Positions 1-11,166 are shown, numbered from the stretch's first letter. The stretch: 64,000 bases of DNA from Christiangramia echinicola DSM 19838 (GCF_000423065.1 NZ_AUHG01000016.1:1-64000); one strand, 5' to 3'. Numbers and translations: made by a program. The notes: generated by a model not told the origin, from the sequence alone.

Positions 1-22
1 TAATACTCCGTAAAGCTTGATG
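1..22 (+). rRNA. rrl: 23S ribosomal RNA, 3' end only
   Basis: The first bases (taat, then ccgtaaagctt) align by eye with the last helix-forming bases of bacterial 23S rRNA (in E. coli taatgaaccgtgaggctt). Only about 22 bases fall inside the window, and the exact 3' end is uncertain by a few bases. A 5S gene follows on the same strand, which supports this reading. Confidence 0.7.
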
Positions 23-28
23 CGCGAT

Positions 29-56
29 GGTCTCGAAGCTGCAAAACTTCGAGACC
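29..56 (+). other. Hairpin in the 23S-5S spacer
   Basis: A perfect 10-bp inverted repeat (ggtctcgaag / cttcgagacc) with an 8-nt loop lies just after the 23S 3' end. No T-run follows and a 5S gene lies downstream, so it is more likely a pre-rRNA folding or processing element than a terminator. That role is inferred. Confidence 0.5.
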
Positions 57-174
57 GCCAAATGCTTATTTTATAGTGCATTATCAGTTCTTCTTATTTT
101 TTGTTTCTTAAGTATGTCAAAGATATTAGTGTCGAGAGACACAGTTTTAAGCCTAAGCTTATAACTTACCTTTT

Positions 175-281
<107 letters not shown>

Positions 282-288
282 CTTCTTG

Positions 289-322
289 AAAACCCTTTAT
301 CATATCGATGAAGGGTTTTTTT
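289..322 (+). terminator. Terminator of the rRNA operon
   Basis: Stem aaaaccctt (289-297) pairs with aagggtttt (311-319) and a T-run follows directly. It ends rRNA transcription. The A-rich left side could also let it act on transcripts arriving from the other strand. Confidence 0.85.
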
Positions 323-520
323 ATACCCTATATTGAAATTTACACGCAGCTTTTCCTTTTATAATACATCTCATATACAGAGCTAACTAAACAATCGATT
401 TTTTAAAATTATTCTCCCTATTAAATTTTGCAGTTTTATCCGGTTCTAAAAATTCTGATGAGTTGGAGATAGAGAAGATATCCGCTGATACTTTTCCGCA
501 AAAGTAGAGTTCATATAAAA

Positions 521-782
521 TGACTGGAAGCTTACAAAATTCAGAAACTAACAGAGATGATAGGCCCTGCCAGGCATACTATAAAATCATTTCCTAAAAT
601 AAGTATATCACACGCAGATGAAATAACTACCGGTTGATGTTATGAAATTGAATTGAATAGTAATGATATGGATTATCATCTGGCCTATTCGGAAGAGAAT
701 GATCTTGCCGGTATTTGCGGAAGTATTAATGAAGAATATCTTTATTTGGACAATAATGGTACTAGCTTATTAAGTAACTAAT
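521..782 (+). pseudogene. Decayed coding remnant, possibly PepSY-like
   Basis: Between the rRNA terminator and the next gene there is no intact gene, but one forward frame reads like protein. It gives GPARHTIKSFPKISISHADE, then an in-frame TGA at about 632, then CYEIELNSNDMDYHLAYSEE and further sequence to a stop at 780-782. The pattern of an alpha-helical segment followed by YEIEL and acidic strands resembles small PepSY-like exported proteins of Bacteroidota, but I cannot confirm the family. No start codon is evident upstream and a stop lies at 521, so if real it is a broken 3' fragment. The stretch 323-520 shows nothing recognisable. Confidence 0.3.
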
Positions 783-833
783 GTGCTTGCGATGAGTAAG
801 GACTATTCTATAATTAGATATCGGTAATTTAAA

Positions 834-1055
834 TTAATCAAAGAGAGCCTTTATAATGGTCATTATTCCTTTGAACATGAGAAAGATTGAAGCGAAAGTC
901 GCTATGATACCTAATATTAGTACAGCAATATAAAGTGGATGATCCTGGTTATTGAATGCATTGTAAAGAATAGAGGGGCCAATAAGAGCTAAGGGTAGAG
1001 CCCCGGCCAGATATTTTATTCCTTTTGATAGTACTTCTTTATTAGTATGTTTCAT
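834..1055 (-). CDS. Small membrane protein, DUF6095-like
   Basis: A 73-residue protein of unknown function with two predicted membrane segments (about residues 15-35, including LPLALIGPSILYNAF, and 42-70) and a short basic N-terminus. Size and layout match a short Flavobacteriaceae-specific family that I recognise as DUF6095. It abuts the DUF4249 gene upstream without any gap, so it should be the last gene of the MFS/TonB receptor/DUF4249 transcription unit. Its link to uptake through that receptor is only positional. Confidence 0.7.
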   Translation of the reverse strand: MKHTNKEVLSKGIKYLAGALPLALIGPSILYNAFNNQDHPLYIAVLILGIIATFASIFLMFKGIMTIIKALFD

Positions 1056-1865
1056 TTACTGTACTGTATAAGATGTAGAATCAGCTTCAGATAATCTAAA
1101 ATATCCTAGTGGATAGTTATCTGGATTTGTTCGATTAACAATATTGCCTTTTACCGTTGCGGGCATAGTTTCAAATGGCCCCCCATCATTAGATCCAACC
1201 TGTGAACGCAATATAAAAAGATAGTCATAATAACTTTTAGATATACCCTGGATCTCAATCTGGATCACATCATTCTCTTCAATATCCTCATCAGAATAAT
1301 ATCCAAAAATCTGATTTCCATTAGTAAATTCATCTTCATAGAATTCCAGACTTACATCGTCATTAAAGAATTTAAACAGATAATAGTCTTCAGTTTCAGC
1401 AGGATCTGTATAATACGCTTTTACTTCAATTTCATCTCCAGCAAAACCTCCGGATTCTGTTTGTTCAACATAATCTATAGGGACTACAGGTAATAAAGTC
1501 TCCGTTGCAGTATAAACCTGATCGTTATAAATAATTTCTAATTCGTATATCTCATTAAGCTGTGGATCAAAACCAGTATTTATATAATTACCCTGCTGGG
1601 AATAACTGAAATCAAATATTTCACCATTAACAGAGGAGATTTTTACCTGAGCATTTTCTACAGGAATTACTTCTTCGTCATAAAAAGGAGAAGTTTCAGT
1701 TAATATAATACGTTGTTCCATTCCACTTGTACCTTTAAGCCAGATGATCGAAGCTTCTATCACCAGCCTTGGTTCACTTTCTTCTAAATCTACCTGCACC
1801 ACCTCTTCACATGACGAAAGGATCAGTAAAGCTAAAAATGGTATATAAAATTTAATTTTTTTCAT
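1056..1865 (-). CDS. DUF4249 family outer-membrane lipoprotein
   Basis: A 269-residue protein with a lipoprotein signal (LLILSSC, lipidated Cys19). The mature part starts with a strand-rich CarboxypepD-like region (PRLVIEASI), as is typical of DUF4249. The family is almost always encoded next to a TonB-dependent receptor, as here: the receptor stop and this start are adjacent. By analogy with SusD-type partners it may sit on the cell surface as the partner of that receptor, but the substrate is unknown. The C-terminus (YPLGYFRLSEAD...) matches the family end, so it looks full length. Confidence 0.85.
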   Translation of the reverse strand: MKKIKFYIPFLALLILSSCEEVVQVDLEESEPRLVIEASIIWLKGTSGMEQRIILTETSPFYDEEVIPVENAQVKISSVNGEIFDFSYSQQGNYINTGFDPQLNEIYELEIIYNDQVYTATETLLPVVPIDYVEQTESGGFAGDEIEVKAYYTDPAETEDYYLFKFFNDDVSLEFYEDEFTNGNQIFGYYSDEDIEENDVIQIEIQGISKSYYDYLFILRSQVGSNDGGPFETMPATVKGNIVNRTNPDNYPLGYFRLSEADSTSYTVQ

Positions 1866-4241
1866 CTAAAATTTAAAATTATAGGTTATTGAAGGAATGA
1901 TACCAAATAAAGATAACCTTACCGCTTCATTTTGACCAGTATCTGCATTTTCTCTGAAGCTAATAGAATAGGCGTTCTGTCTATTGTAAACATTATAGAT
2001 CCCAAAATTCCAATAAGATTCAAATTTCCTGTCTTTACCAATATTTGGATTATAAGTAGCAGATAGATCCAGGCGATGATATTCCGGTAACCTGTCTCCG
2101 TTTCTTTCTCCGTAAACAGGAATAGTAATACCTTCATAGTCATATTGTGCAGTTGGATAAGTAGTGGCTAATCCTGTTTGAAATATAAAATTGGCATTCA
2201 GCTGCCATTTTTTATTCAGGTCATAACTCCCGGTCATACTTAGATCATGAGTCTTATCATAATTAGTTCTATACCAATCACCATTATTAATTCCAGGTTC
2301 TATAGAAGTTCTTCCAGGTGTACGTTGCTCAGATCTGGAAAGGGTATATCCTAACCAACCGGTAAATCGACCTTTATTTTTTCTCAGCAATAATTCTAAA
2401 CCATAAGCACGAGCTTCGCCATTAAGAACAACCCTTTCTATGGCATTATTAGCAATAAGGTTTGCGCCATCTATATAGTCTATTCTATTATCTATATTTT
2501 TATAAAAACTTTCGACTTCCAGCGAGTAATTATTATTTCTGAAATTCCTGAAATACCCGATTGCATACTGATCTAATTTTTGCGGTTTTATAAAATCACC
2601 ACTGGGTGCCCAAACATCTAATGGAGTGGGGGAACTGGTATTCGAAATTAGATGAAGATACTGAGTCATTCTATTATAACTCGCTTTAAAAGACTGGTCG
2701 TCATTCAAGGCATATGATACTGCAATACGTGGCTCTAAATTAGTGAAGGTTTCAATAATATCACCCCTTGATGATTGCAGAGTTTCTAATATATCAGCTT
2801 CTCGATATATATCTCTTTCTGGATCATATTCAACCGGGTTGTTATTTTCATAAATATTTATTTCATCCTGACCTAATCTGAAAAAATTACTGAGTCTCAA
2901 TCCATATTCAGCTGAAAATTTATCGCTTAATTTTTGTTCTGCAGATATATAGATACCATTTTCAAAAGCATATTTATTATTCAACTTGAAATAATTAATT
3001 CCAGAATCTTCATCAATTGGTTCTATTTCTCCCGGGTTGAACTCATAATAGGTATTCTGAATTCCGTATTTCAACTGTAGATTGTCATTGATATAATGGT
3101 TGAAATCGTACTTGATGTTCAGGTTTTTTATTCCGCTATCCCAATTAAAGCCGACAAAATTGAGATTCAATCCATAATAATAATCGCTGTAGATCACGGA
3201 AAGATTGGTAAATATGTTATCTGAAAATATATGGTTCCATCTTAGATTCAATACTGCATTACCATAAGTATTTTCAAAATTCTGACTAATATTGAACACA
3301 TCCCGCCCGAAATATCCGGAAAGTAAAAGCTTATTACGATCGTCCAGGTTGTAACTTAGCTTGGTATTCAGATCATAGAAGTAAGCTGAGTTCTCATTAT
3401 CTGTTAACTTCAGGAATAAATGAGCGTAAGAACTTCTTCCTGCCACTAAAAAGGACCCCTTATCCTTTACGATTGGGCCTTCGGCAAGTAAACGACTGGA
3501 AATAGCACCTATTCCGCCATGCATCTTAAATTCTTTACTATTTCCATCCCGCTGATAAATATCCAGAACAGAAGAAACCCTACCTCCATATTTGGCAGGA
3601 ATTCCACCTTTATATAATTTAAGATCTTTGATCGCATCTGGATTGAAAACCGAGAATAACCCGAATAGATGCGAAGAATTATAAATTGTCGCTTCATCCA
3701 GTAAGATCAGGTTTTGATCTACTGCACCACCGCGAACATTAAATCCAGATGAACCTTCTCCCGCATTAGAAACCCCAGGGAGCAATAATAGAGATTTAAC
3801 CACATCTACTTCCCCAAAAACTACGGGTAGTTTCTGAATGGTACTAATGGATAATTTATTTACGCTCATTTCAGGTTTTCTAATATTTAAACCTTCTATA
3901 TCGCTCGTGATTACAACCTCTTCAAGATTTTCTGAAGCTTCAGATAATTGAAAATCCAGCTTTTTATCTGTATCTAATTGAACAGTTTCTATAATACTAC
4001 GGTATCCCAGATACGTGATCTCAATTTCATAGACCCCTTGGGGTAATTTAATTGAGTAATAGCCATAATCATTGGTTACCACTCCGGTTTTGGCTTCGGG
4101 AATTATGAGGTTTACCCCAATAAGGGTTTCATTGCTCGAAGCATCAGTGACCACACCATTTAAAGTAAATAGTTCCTGAGCATTGATTGGGTAATAAAGA
4201 AACAGGGATATAAGCAGAAAGGCTAAGTAGCGGTATTTCAA
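1866..4241 (-). CDS. TonB-dependent receptor with carboxypeptidase-like N-domain
   Basis: A 791-residue outer-membrane transporter driven by TonB/ExbBD. A signal peptide covers about residues 1-21 (cut near INAQ). A carboxypeptidase-regulatory-like beta-sandwich follows (about 25-110, FTLNGVVTDASSNETLIGVN). The plug domain has SLLLLPGVSNAGEGSSGFNVRGG and an ILLDEATIYN segment (about 130-230). The remainder is the 22-strand barrel, ending in SITYNFKF with the usual C-terminal aromatic residue. It belongs to the receptor class paired with DUF4249 lipoproteins rather than SusD. The ligand cannot be read from sequence. It lies 42 bp downstream of an MFS exporter gene and abuts DUF4249, which suggests one operon. 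Confidence 0.92.
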   Translation of the reverse strand: MKYRYLAFLLISLFLYYPINAQELFTLNGVVTDASSNETLIGVNLIIPEAKTGVVTNDYGYYSIKLPQGVYEIEITYLGYRSIIETVQLDTDKKLDFQLSEASENLEEVVITSDIEGLNIRKPEMSVNKLSISTIQKLPVVFGEVDVVKSLLLLPGVSNAGEGSSGFNVRGGAVDQNLILLDEATIYNSSHLFGLFSVFNPDAIKDLKLYKGGIPAKYGGRVSSVLDIYQRDGNSKEFKMHGGIGAISSRLLAEGPIVKDKGSFLVAGRSSYAHLFLKLTDNENSAYFYDLNTKLSYNLDDRNKLLLSGYFGRDVFNISQNFENTYGNAVLNLRWNHIFSDNIFTNLSVIYSDYYYGLNLNFVGFNWDSGIKNLNIKYDFNHYINDNLQLKYGIQNTYYEFNPGEIEPIDEDSGINYFKLNNKYAFENGIYISAEQKLSDKFSAEYGLRLSNFFRLGQDEINIYENNNPVEYDPERDIYREADILETLQSSRGDIIETFTNLEPRIAVSYALNDDQSFKASYNRMTQYLHLISNTSSPTPLDVWAPSGDFIKPQKLDQYAIGYFRNFRNNNYSLEVESFYKNIDNRIDYIDGANLIANNAIERVVLNGEARAYGLELLLRKNKGRFTGWLGYTLSRSEQRTPGRTSIEPGINNGDWYRTNYDKTHDLSMTGSYDLNKKWQLNANFIFQTGLATTYPTAQYDYEGITIPVYGERNGDRLPEYHRLDLSATYNPNIGKDRKFESYWNFGIYNVYNRQNAYSISFRENADTGQNEAVRLSLFGIIPSITYNFKF

Positions 4242-4283
4242 TTTTTTCTTTAAAAATAGAATTTAGTCAGTTAATAAAAAAGT

Positions 4284-5510
4284 TTATGCCTCACTTAAGC
4301 TTAAGCTACGCTTCTCTTTTTTAGAAAACCTGAATAATAGTATGAAACTTATAAATAGACAGCTTAATAAAATTACTGCTAATGGTACAGAGCTGGAGGA
4401 GTGAAACAGACTTACCATGAAGGAAGTTAGCGCACCTAATATCATTTTGAGACTACCTATTAATGCAGATGCTCTACCGGCTTTCTTTTCGAATGGTTCC
4501 AGAGACAATGCTGTTGTATTCGGATTCTGAAAACCAAGTAGGAATAGCATAAGGAACAATAGAATCACAGTTGGTAAAAATCCTAATTCCAATAATGAAT
4601 TGATGAGAAAAAGGGATGCTAAAATTACCAGGATCACACTATTGAATAAGGTAATTTGTAATGTGGTGAACTTTCTTAAGAATAATCGGTTTATCTGGCT
4701 GCCTAAAATTAACCCCCCTGCATTAATACCAAATAGGATCCCGAATTCCTTTTGAGAAAGATCAAAATTTCCCATGAATAATTTAGGTGCATCAGAGATA
4801 TATGCAAACATGGCTCCAATGGTAAAGCTACCTGCCATGGCAAAACTCCAGAATTTCTGATGAGTTAATATTCCGTAGTATTTGATCGCAACCTGTTTTG
4901 GTTTTAGGTCTACCAACTTATCAGGGACTATGCTTTCCGGTAAAAATTTAGTTACACTTATTATCATTAACAGACAGAAAATAGCGAGAAATAGAAAGAT
5001 CATTTCCCAGCCGAAAGAATCTATGATAAAACTTCCAACCGTAGGAGCAATGATTGGTGCTCCACCCATAATGAGCATTAATACTGAAATTGCTCCTGCC
5101 ACTTCGTGTACCGGAAATATATCGCGTACTATGGCTTTTGCAGCAACCATTCCTGCTGCAGCACCTACTGCCAGGAAAAACCTGGAAACAATTAACCATT
5201 CCAGGTTTGGCGAATACATACAGCTAAGAGCAGAAAGTAAGTAGATGACTAAACCTATTAATAGGGGTTTTTTACGGCCAAATTTGTCCATTATTGGCCC
5301 ATACGCCAGTTGTCCTATTGAGATACCAATAAAATAGCTGGTAAGGGTAAGCCCGATCTGACTAATAGAGGTATTAAAATCTTCTGCAATACTTTCAAAT
5401 CCAGGAAGGTATGCGTCTATAGAAAAAGGTCCAAGAGCAATTAGAGTTCCAAGAACCAGAAGAATAATGTATTCCTGTTTTTTATTCCTTTCTCCAGATT
5501 TTAGGTGCAT
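4284..5510 (-). CDS. MFS transporter, Bcr/CflA-type drug efflux
   Basis: A 408-residue inner-membrane protein with about 12 hydrophobic segments. The major-facilitator loop motif sits after TM2 (YGPIMDKFGRKKPLLIG, about residues 68-84). The N-terminal part (LGPFSIDAYLPGF) and an Asp-containing TM1 are typical of the Bcr/CflA DHA1 drug:H+ antiporters (bicyclomycin, sulfonamide and chloramphenicol resistance in relatives). Which compounds it exports here is unknown. It is the first gene of a probable four-gene minus-strand unit with the TonB receptor genes, so export of a product linked to that receptor is also possible. Confidence 0.85.
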   Translation of the reverse strand: MHLKSGERNKKQEYIILLVLGTLIALGPFSIDAYLPGFESIAEDFNTSISQIGLTLTSYFIGISIGQLAYGPIMDKFGRKKPLLIGLVIYLLSALSCMYSPNLEWLIVSRFFLAVGAAAGMVAAKAIVRDIFPVHEVAGAISVLMLIMGGAPIIAPTVGSFIIDSFGWEMIFLFLAIFCLLMIISVTKFLPESIVPDKLVDLKPKQVAIKYYGILTHQKFWSFAMAGSFTIGAMFAYISDAPKLFMGNFDLSQKEFGILFGINAGGLILGSQINRLFLRKFTTLQITLFNSVILVILASLFLINSLLELGFLPTVILLFLMLFLLGFQNPNTTALSLEPFEKKAGRASALIGSLKMILGALTSFMVSLFHSSSSVPLAVILLSCLFISFILLFRFSKKEKRSLSLSEA

Positions 5511-5717
5511 TCTGCAAATTTCAGGAAACCGGCTAATTTGGTCTAATTTCAGAAGCTGTTTAACGAAAGATTAAACTATTTCGATTTAGTTTTATTTGTA
5601 GAATAGATAGACGGCCTATCAAATTATAAAGTCCGACCTTTGTGCGGGAATAATCTGGCTTGGAAAATTCAACTGGATATTTCGGATAAAAATGATCATC
5701 AAATTCTAATTATAATT

Positions 5718-6335
5718 ATGTCGTTCAAGAAATTAAATCCACCTCTAAAAGAAGCAATTGAGCGTTTAGGTTTTGAAAGTCCCACGGCTTTTCAAAAAAC
5801 TGCATTGCCAAAAATTAAAAGTGGGGCAGATCTTTATTGTCTCGCTCCTGAAGGAAGTGGTAAAACTACGGCGATGATCATTAGTGTGATCCAGAAATTG
5901 AATTCTGAAGCTTTTGAAGATTCTCCAAGGGCACTTATTTATGTAAAAGATAAAGAAGCAGCGTTGGAACTGGAACAAAAATTCAAAAAGTTTACCAGAG
6001 AAATGGATCTCCGTATATATTGCGCTTATGAAGAGCAGAATATAGATGATCAAAAAGATGCGATCTACTATGGGGTAGATATTGTTATCGCTACACCAAA
6101 AAGATTAGGGAAATTATTTTCTATGACTGGAATTCATTTAGGACAGTTACAGCTTTTCATACTTGAAGATGCCGAATTTCTATCTAAACCCGGAAATATA
6201 GATGAAATTGTAAGGATTCCGCTAAGTATCAGTAAATGCCAATATCTTGTATTTGGTGAAAAGATGGTCCCTAAAATGGAAAGATTACAGGATACTTTTA
6301 TGGAAAGAGCCAAAGTAATTAAAGTTTCTAAATAA
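5718..6335 (+). CDS. Stand-alone DEAD-box-like N-terminal domain protein
   Basis: A 205-residue protein matching only the first RecA-like domain of DEAD-box RNA helicases. Visible are a Q-motif-like segment (GFESPTAFQ), Walker A (APEGSGKTT), and a motif Ib relative (IATPKRLGKLF). The Walker B position reads EDAE instead of DEAD. There is no SAT motif and no second RecA domain before the stop. I start at the ATG at 5718 because it begins with the family-like MSFKKLNPPLKEAI; an upstream TTG would add unrelated residues. ATP binding is plausible, but complete helicase activity is not expected without a partner. A strong bidirectional terminator follows at once. Confidence 0.75.
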   Translation: MSFKKLNPPLKEAIERLGFESPTAFQKTALPKIKSGADLYCLAPEGSGKTTAMIISVIQKLNSEAFEDSPRALIYVKDKEAALELEQKFKKFTREMDLRIYCAYEEQNIDDQKDAIYYGVDIVIATPKRLGKLFSMTGIHLGQLQLFILEDAEFLSKPGNIDEIVRIPLSISKCQYLVFGEKMVPKMERLQDTFMERAKVIKVSK

Positions 6336-6369
6336 AAAAAAGCCTCCACTACCAGCGGAGGCTTTTTTC
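6335..6369. terminator. Bidirectional terminator between the DEAD-like gene and icd
   Basis: Stem gcctcc / ggaggc extended by A-run and T-run on both sides (aaaaaaagcctcc 6335-6347, ggaggctttttt 6357-6368), loop actaccagc. It lies between convergent genes and can end both transcripts. Confidence 0.85.
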
Positions 6370-6386
6370 ATTGAATATTTATTCGA

Positions 6387-8618
<2,232 letters not shown>

Positions 8619-8754
8619 TTAAGTTTTTGGTTGTAATATATTCAAAGAAAACCCCGGAAATTACCAGGGTGTTATCTCTCGCGCAATATACAGTATTTGC
8701 GGCTTTTATCCTAAGTTTAAAGGGGTGTTCACCTGTTAAGAAATCATAAATAAT

Positions 8755-8800
8755 TGAATAAAAAAGCCATTTCATCTTAATTGCTAAAATGAAATGGCTT
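8755..8800 (-). terminator. Intrinsic terminator-like hairpin upstream of icd
   Basis: On the minus strand a 12-bp perfect stem (aagccatttcat / atgaaatggctt, 8764-8775 with 8789-8800) is followed by a T-run (complement of 8757-8765). It lies about 140 bp before the icd start, in the same direction as icd. It either ends a short transcript from about 8.86-8.95 kb or works as an attenuator for icd. The rest of 8616-9128 holds no recognisable gene beyond the small frame at 8777-8857. Confidence 0.7.
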
Positions 8801-8857
8801 CAATTGAAACAGCAAACTATCACTTTGATGATAAGAAGCTAAAAAGCTTTCTTGCAT
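8777..8857 (-). CDS. Candidate 26-residue small ORF overlapping the hairpin
   Basis: An ATG at 8857 opens a 26-codon frame (MQESFLASYHQSDSLLFQLK...). The codons K-P-F-H coincide exactly with the ascending arm of the terminator stem and the stop codon lies in the loop. No protein family is recognised. The geometry resembles a leader peptide or a small protein whose gene carries its own terminator, but a frame of this length can occur by chance. A near-match to a -7 box (TTAGTTTG) lies upstream. Confidence 0.3.
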   Translation of the reverse strand: MQESFLASYHQSDSLLFQLKPFHFSN

Positions 8858-9128
8858 GACTGTTCCAAAAATGATTCAATTTTAAAGGAATTAAAATCGA
8901 ATCTACTTTTACCTTTCAAACTAATTTTGATAATACAAAATATTAAGGTGTTATATAGAAGGTAAAAGATTTATGTAAAGAACTTGCTTTACGGGAAAAT
9001 CATCATCACTAAAAATTCTTTTGTCATTTTAATGCAGGCAAATTTTCTATATTAAATATAGTTATAATCCTGCTTTGATTGAAAGCATTTAACATTTTAA
9101 TGTAATATAAAAAATCTAAAATGAGACC

Positions 9129-9157
9129 ATAAAAAAAGCCCCGATAAATCGAGGCTT
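9129..9157 (-). terminator. rplS terminator
   Basis: On the minus strand aagcctcga pairs with tcggggctt (one G-T pair) around a 4-nt loop, followed by a run of seven T. It lies 21 bp after the rplS stop. Confidence 0.85.
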
Positions 9158-9177
9158 TAGTTGTTCTATCAAAAGAA

Positions 9178-9534
9178 TTATGATTTTCTAATCGCTTCTT
9201 TAATACGAGCTTTCTTACCAGTAAGACCTCTAAAGTAAAAGATTCTAGCTCTTCTAACGCTACCTTTCTTATTGATCTCAATTTTCTGGATAGCTGGAAG
9301 GTTTACCGGGAAAATTCTTTCCACACCTACAGTACCACTCATTTTTCTAATAGTGAAAGTTTGAGAAGATCCAGTACCTCTTTTTTGGATAACAACACCT
9401 CTAAAGAACTGAGTTCTTGTCTTCTGTCCCTCTTTAATTTCGTAATAAACAGTGATAGTGTCTCCTGCTGAAAATTCTGGTAGATCTTTTCTATCTACGA
9501 ATTCGTCCTGAACGTATTTTACTAACGATTCCAT
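9178..9534 (-). CDS. rplS: 50S ribosomal protein L19
   Basis: A 118-residue large-subunit protein at the 30S/50S interface. It is full length and shows the family signature GDTITVYYEIKEGQKTRTQFF, then FRGVVIQKRGTGSSQTFTIR and the basic C-terminal tail RRARIFYFRGLTGKKARIKE. trmD lies upstream on the same strand, the common rplS-trmD neighbourhood, but a consensus promoter sits in the 117-bp gap, so rplS has its own start of transcription. An intrinsic terminator follows. Confidence 0.97.
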   Translation of the reverse strand: MESLVKYVQDEFVDRKDLPEFSAGDTITVYYEIKEGQKTRTQFFRGVVIQKRGTGSSQTFTIRKMSGTVGVERIFPVNLPAIQKIEINKKGSVRRARIFYFRGLTGKKARIKEAIRKS

Positions 9535-9604
9535 TTGTATTAGTTTAAAGTAAAATCCAAAACAACATTCACGGTTATCGCCAGAGGTTATTTTAGAATG
9601 AGTG

Positions 9605-9634
9605 CAAAATTAAGCAATTTAAATTATTCTACAA
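9605..9634 (-). promoter_or_regulatory. rplS promoter (Bacteroidota consensus)
   Basis: On the minus strand TTG (9634-9632), 19 bp, then TAATTTTG (9612-9605): a full match to the Bacteroidota primary-sigma pattern. It leaves a leader of about 65 nt before the rplS start. Confidence 0.75.
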
Positions 9635-9651
9635 GCCTATTAGAGAAATAT

Positions 9652-10332
9652 TTACTCGTCCTCTAAAAGGTCTGGTCTTAATCTTTTTGTGCGCTCGTAG
9701 GCTTCATTTTCTCTCCATTCTTCGATCTTCGGAAAGTTTCCTGATGTCAATATCTCTGGTACTTCCCAGCCTTTGTATTCTGCCGGACGGGTGTATACCG
9801 GCGGTGCAAGTAAATTATCCTGGAATGAATCGGTAAGGGCAGAGGTTTCATTGCCTAGAACGCCGGGGATCAATCTAATGATAGAATCACATAAAACTGC
9901 GGCTCCCAATTCGCCTCCGGAAAGCACATAATCACCAATAGAAATTTCTTTAGTTATAAACTTGTCTCTTACTCTTTGATCTACACCCTTATAATGACCA
10001 CAGAGAATAATGATATTTTCATGCATAGATAACCTATTGGCCATCTTTTGTTGAAGTCTATCTCCATCTGGAGTCATATAAATAACTTCCTGGTACTCCC
10101 GTTCAGACTTAAGCTTAGTGATACATTTATCTATAGGCTCTATCATCATAACCATTCCAGCACCACCACCAAATTGATAATCATCAACCTGCTTGTAATT
10201 ATCTGTAGTATAATCCCTGAGATTATGCAGGTGTATTTCTACCAGTCCTTTCTTTATAGCTCTTTGAAGAATTGATGCTTCAAAGGGGCTTCTAAGAATA
10301 TCTGGAACTACAGTAATTATATCTATGCGCAT
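9652..10332 (-). CDS. trmD: tRNA (guanine-N1)-methyltransferase
   Basis: A 226-residue SPOUT methyltransferase that makes m1G37 in tRNAs reading CNN and GGN codons and prevents +1 frameshifting. The start ([13 protein letters not shown]) matches the family. The AdoMet-binding knot segments are present: [23 protein letters not shown], the [12 protein letters not shown] block, and LPGVLGNE written as [16 protein letters not shown]. The start codon is ATG at 10332. The upstream neighbour is a coiled-coil membrane protein 41 bp away, so the two may be co-transcribed. Confidence 0.96.
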   Translation of the reverse strand: MRIDIITVVPDILRSPFEASILQRAIKKGLVEIHLHNLRDYTTDNYKQVDDYQFGGGAGMVMMIEPIDKCITKLKSEREYQEVIYMTPDGDRLQQKMANRLSMHENIIILCGHYKGVDQRVRDKFITKEISIGDYVLSGGELGAAVLCDSIIRLIPGVLGNETSALTDSFQDNLLAPPVYTRPAEYKGWEVPEILTSGNFPKIEEWRENEAYERTKRLRPDLLEDE

Positions 10333-10373
10333 TGGTAAGATTCGTTGTGGGTTATTTATGGAGCCGAAATGAA

Positions 10374-10967
10374 TTAAGGAGTTCCGCTTGCCTTGTTACG
10401 TTCATCCTGTAACATTCTTCCAAGACGTTGCTCTTTTTCAAGGGCTTTGGTTCGGTAGGCATCGAATTCTTTTTCGGTTTCATCAAGTTTTTGCTGAGCA
10501 TCTTTCGTTGCAGCGTGAGAACTTTTGTATCTGAAAAATATAATAAGTAAGATGGCCACAAGTGCGGCTACAATACCCCACATCATCGCTTTGTATCCGC
10601 CTTTACTAAAAGGCATGCCTAAGAACATTAATGCATCCTTTTCTTCAGATACTCTGTTAAAATCTTCCTGGGTAGAATCGAGTTCAGATTTTAATTTCTG
10701 AATTTCATCATTTTGTTGATCTACAGTATTTTTATGTACTATGATCTCTTCTTTTAATTCTGTGATATAACTTCTGGTAGTGTTTCTTAACTCAATAAGT
10801 TTATCATAATCTACAACCTTATAACCCTGATAGTTATTAGATTCCTGAATTAATGCAGAAAACTCATCCTGAATTGGAGTTTCTGTTTTAAGGCTGTCTG
10901 TTTGGGCATTCATCTGAAATACACTAGCAATAACAAAAGCAGCTACAATGTAAAATTTGTTACTCAT
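10374..10967 (-). CDS. Secreted or membrane coiled-coil protein, unknown function
   Basis: A 197-residue protein. I start at the ATG at 10967 because it opens a signal peptide ([22 protein letters not shown]); an earlier in-frame ATG would add a polar 13-residue extension. A long heptad-rich region (about residues 45-110: [20 protein letters not shown]...) is followed by one membrane helix ([13 protein letters not shown]) and a second charged coil ([20 protein letters not shown]). No enzymatic motif is present. It precedes trmD in the same direction, so databases may label its relatives as tRNA methyltransferase through the neighbour; the sequence does not support that. Confidence 0.7.
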   Translation of the reverse strand: MSNKFYIVAAFVIASVFQMNAQTDSLKTETPIQDEFSALIQESNNYQGYKVVDYDKLIELRNTTRSYITELKEEIIVHKNTVDQQNDEIQKLKSELDSTQEDFNRVSEEKDALMFLGMPFSKGGYKAMMWGIVAALVAILLIIFFRYKSSHAATKDAQQKLDETEKEFDAYRTKALEKEQRLGRMLQDERNKASGTP

Positions 10968-11117
10968 TTTCCTGGGGATTGATTTTGTTTGGTTCATAAA
11001 AAACAACGAGCGAACGGATGGGTTAGTATATTTCAGATTTTCGGGAAGAAATTCGCTATTTGTAAAATTTAAATTGTTTTGAATCAGATTTTTATGTTTT
11101 CAAAGTGCTGCAAAAAT

Positions 11118-11149
11118 AAAAAAACCCTGCCAATGGCAGGGTCTTTTTT
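11118..11149 (-). terminator. GAPDH gene terminator
   Basis: Stem accctgcc / ggcagggt (11124-11131 with 11135-11142), with A-run and T-run on both sides. It lies 18 bp after the GAPDH stop and acts on the minus strand; it could work in both directions. Confidence 0.8.
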
Positions 11150-11166
11150 CTAAAAAATAATCTATT

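Noticed and set aside
4882-5244. 120-residue forward open frame inside the MFS transporter gene
   Set aside because: Antisense shadow of a clear membrane transporter. No start signals and low-complexity translation.
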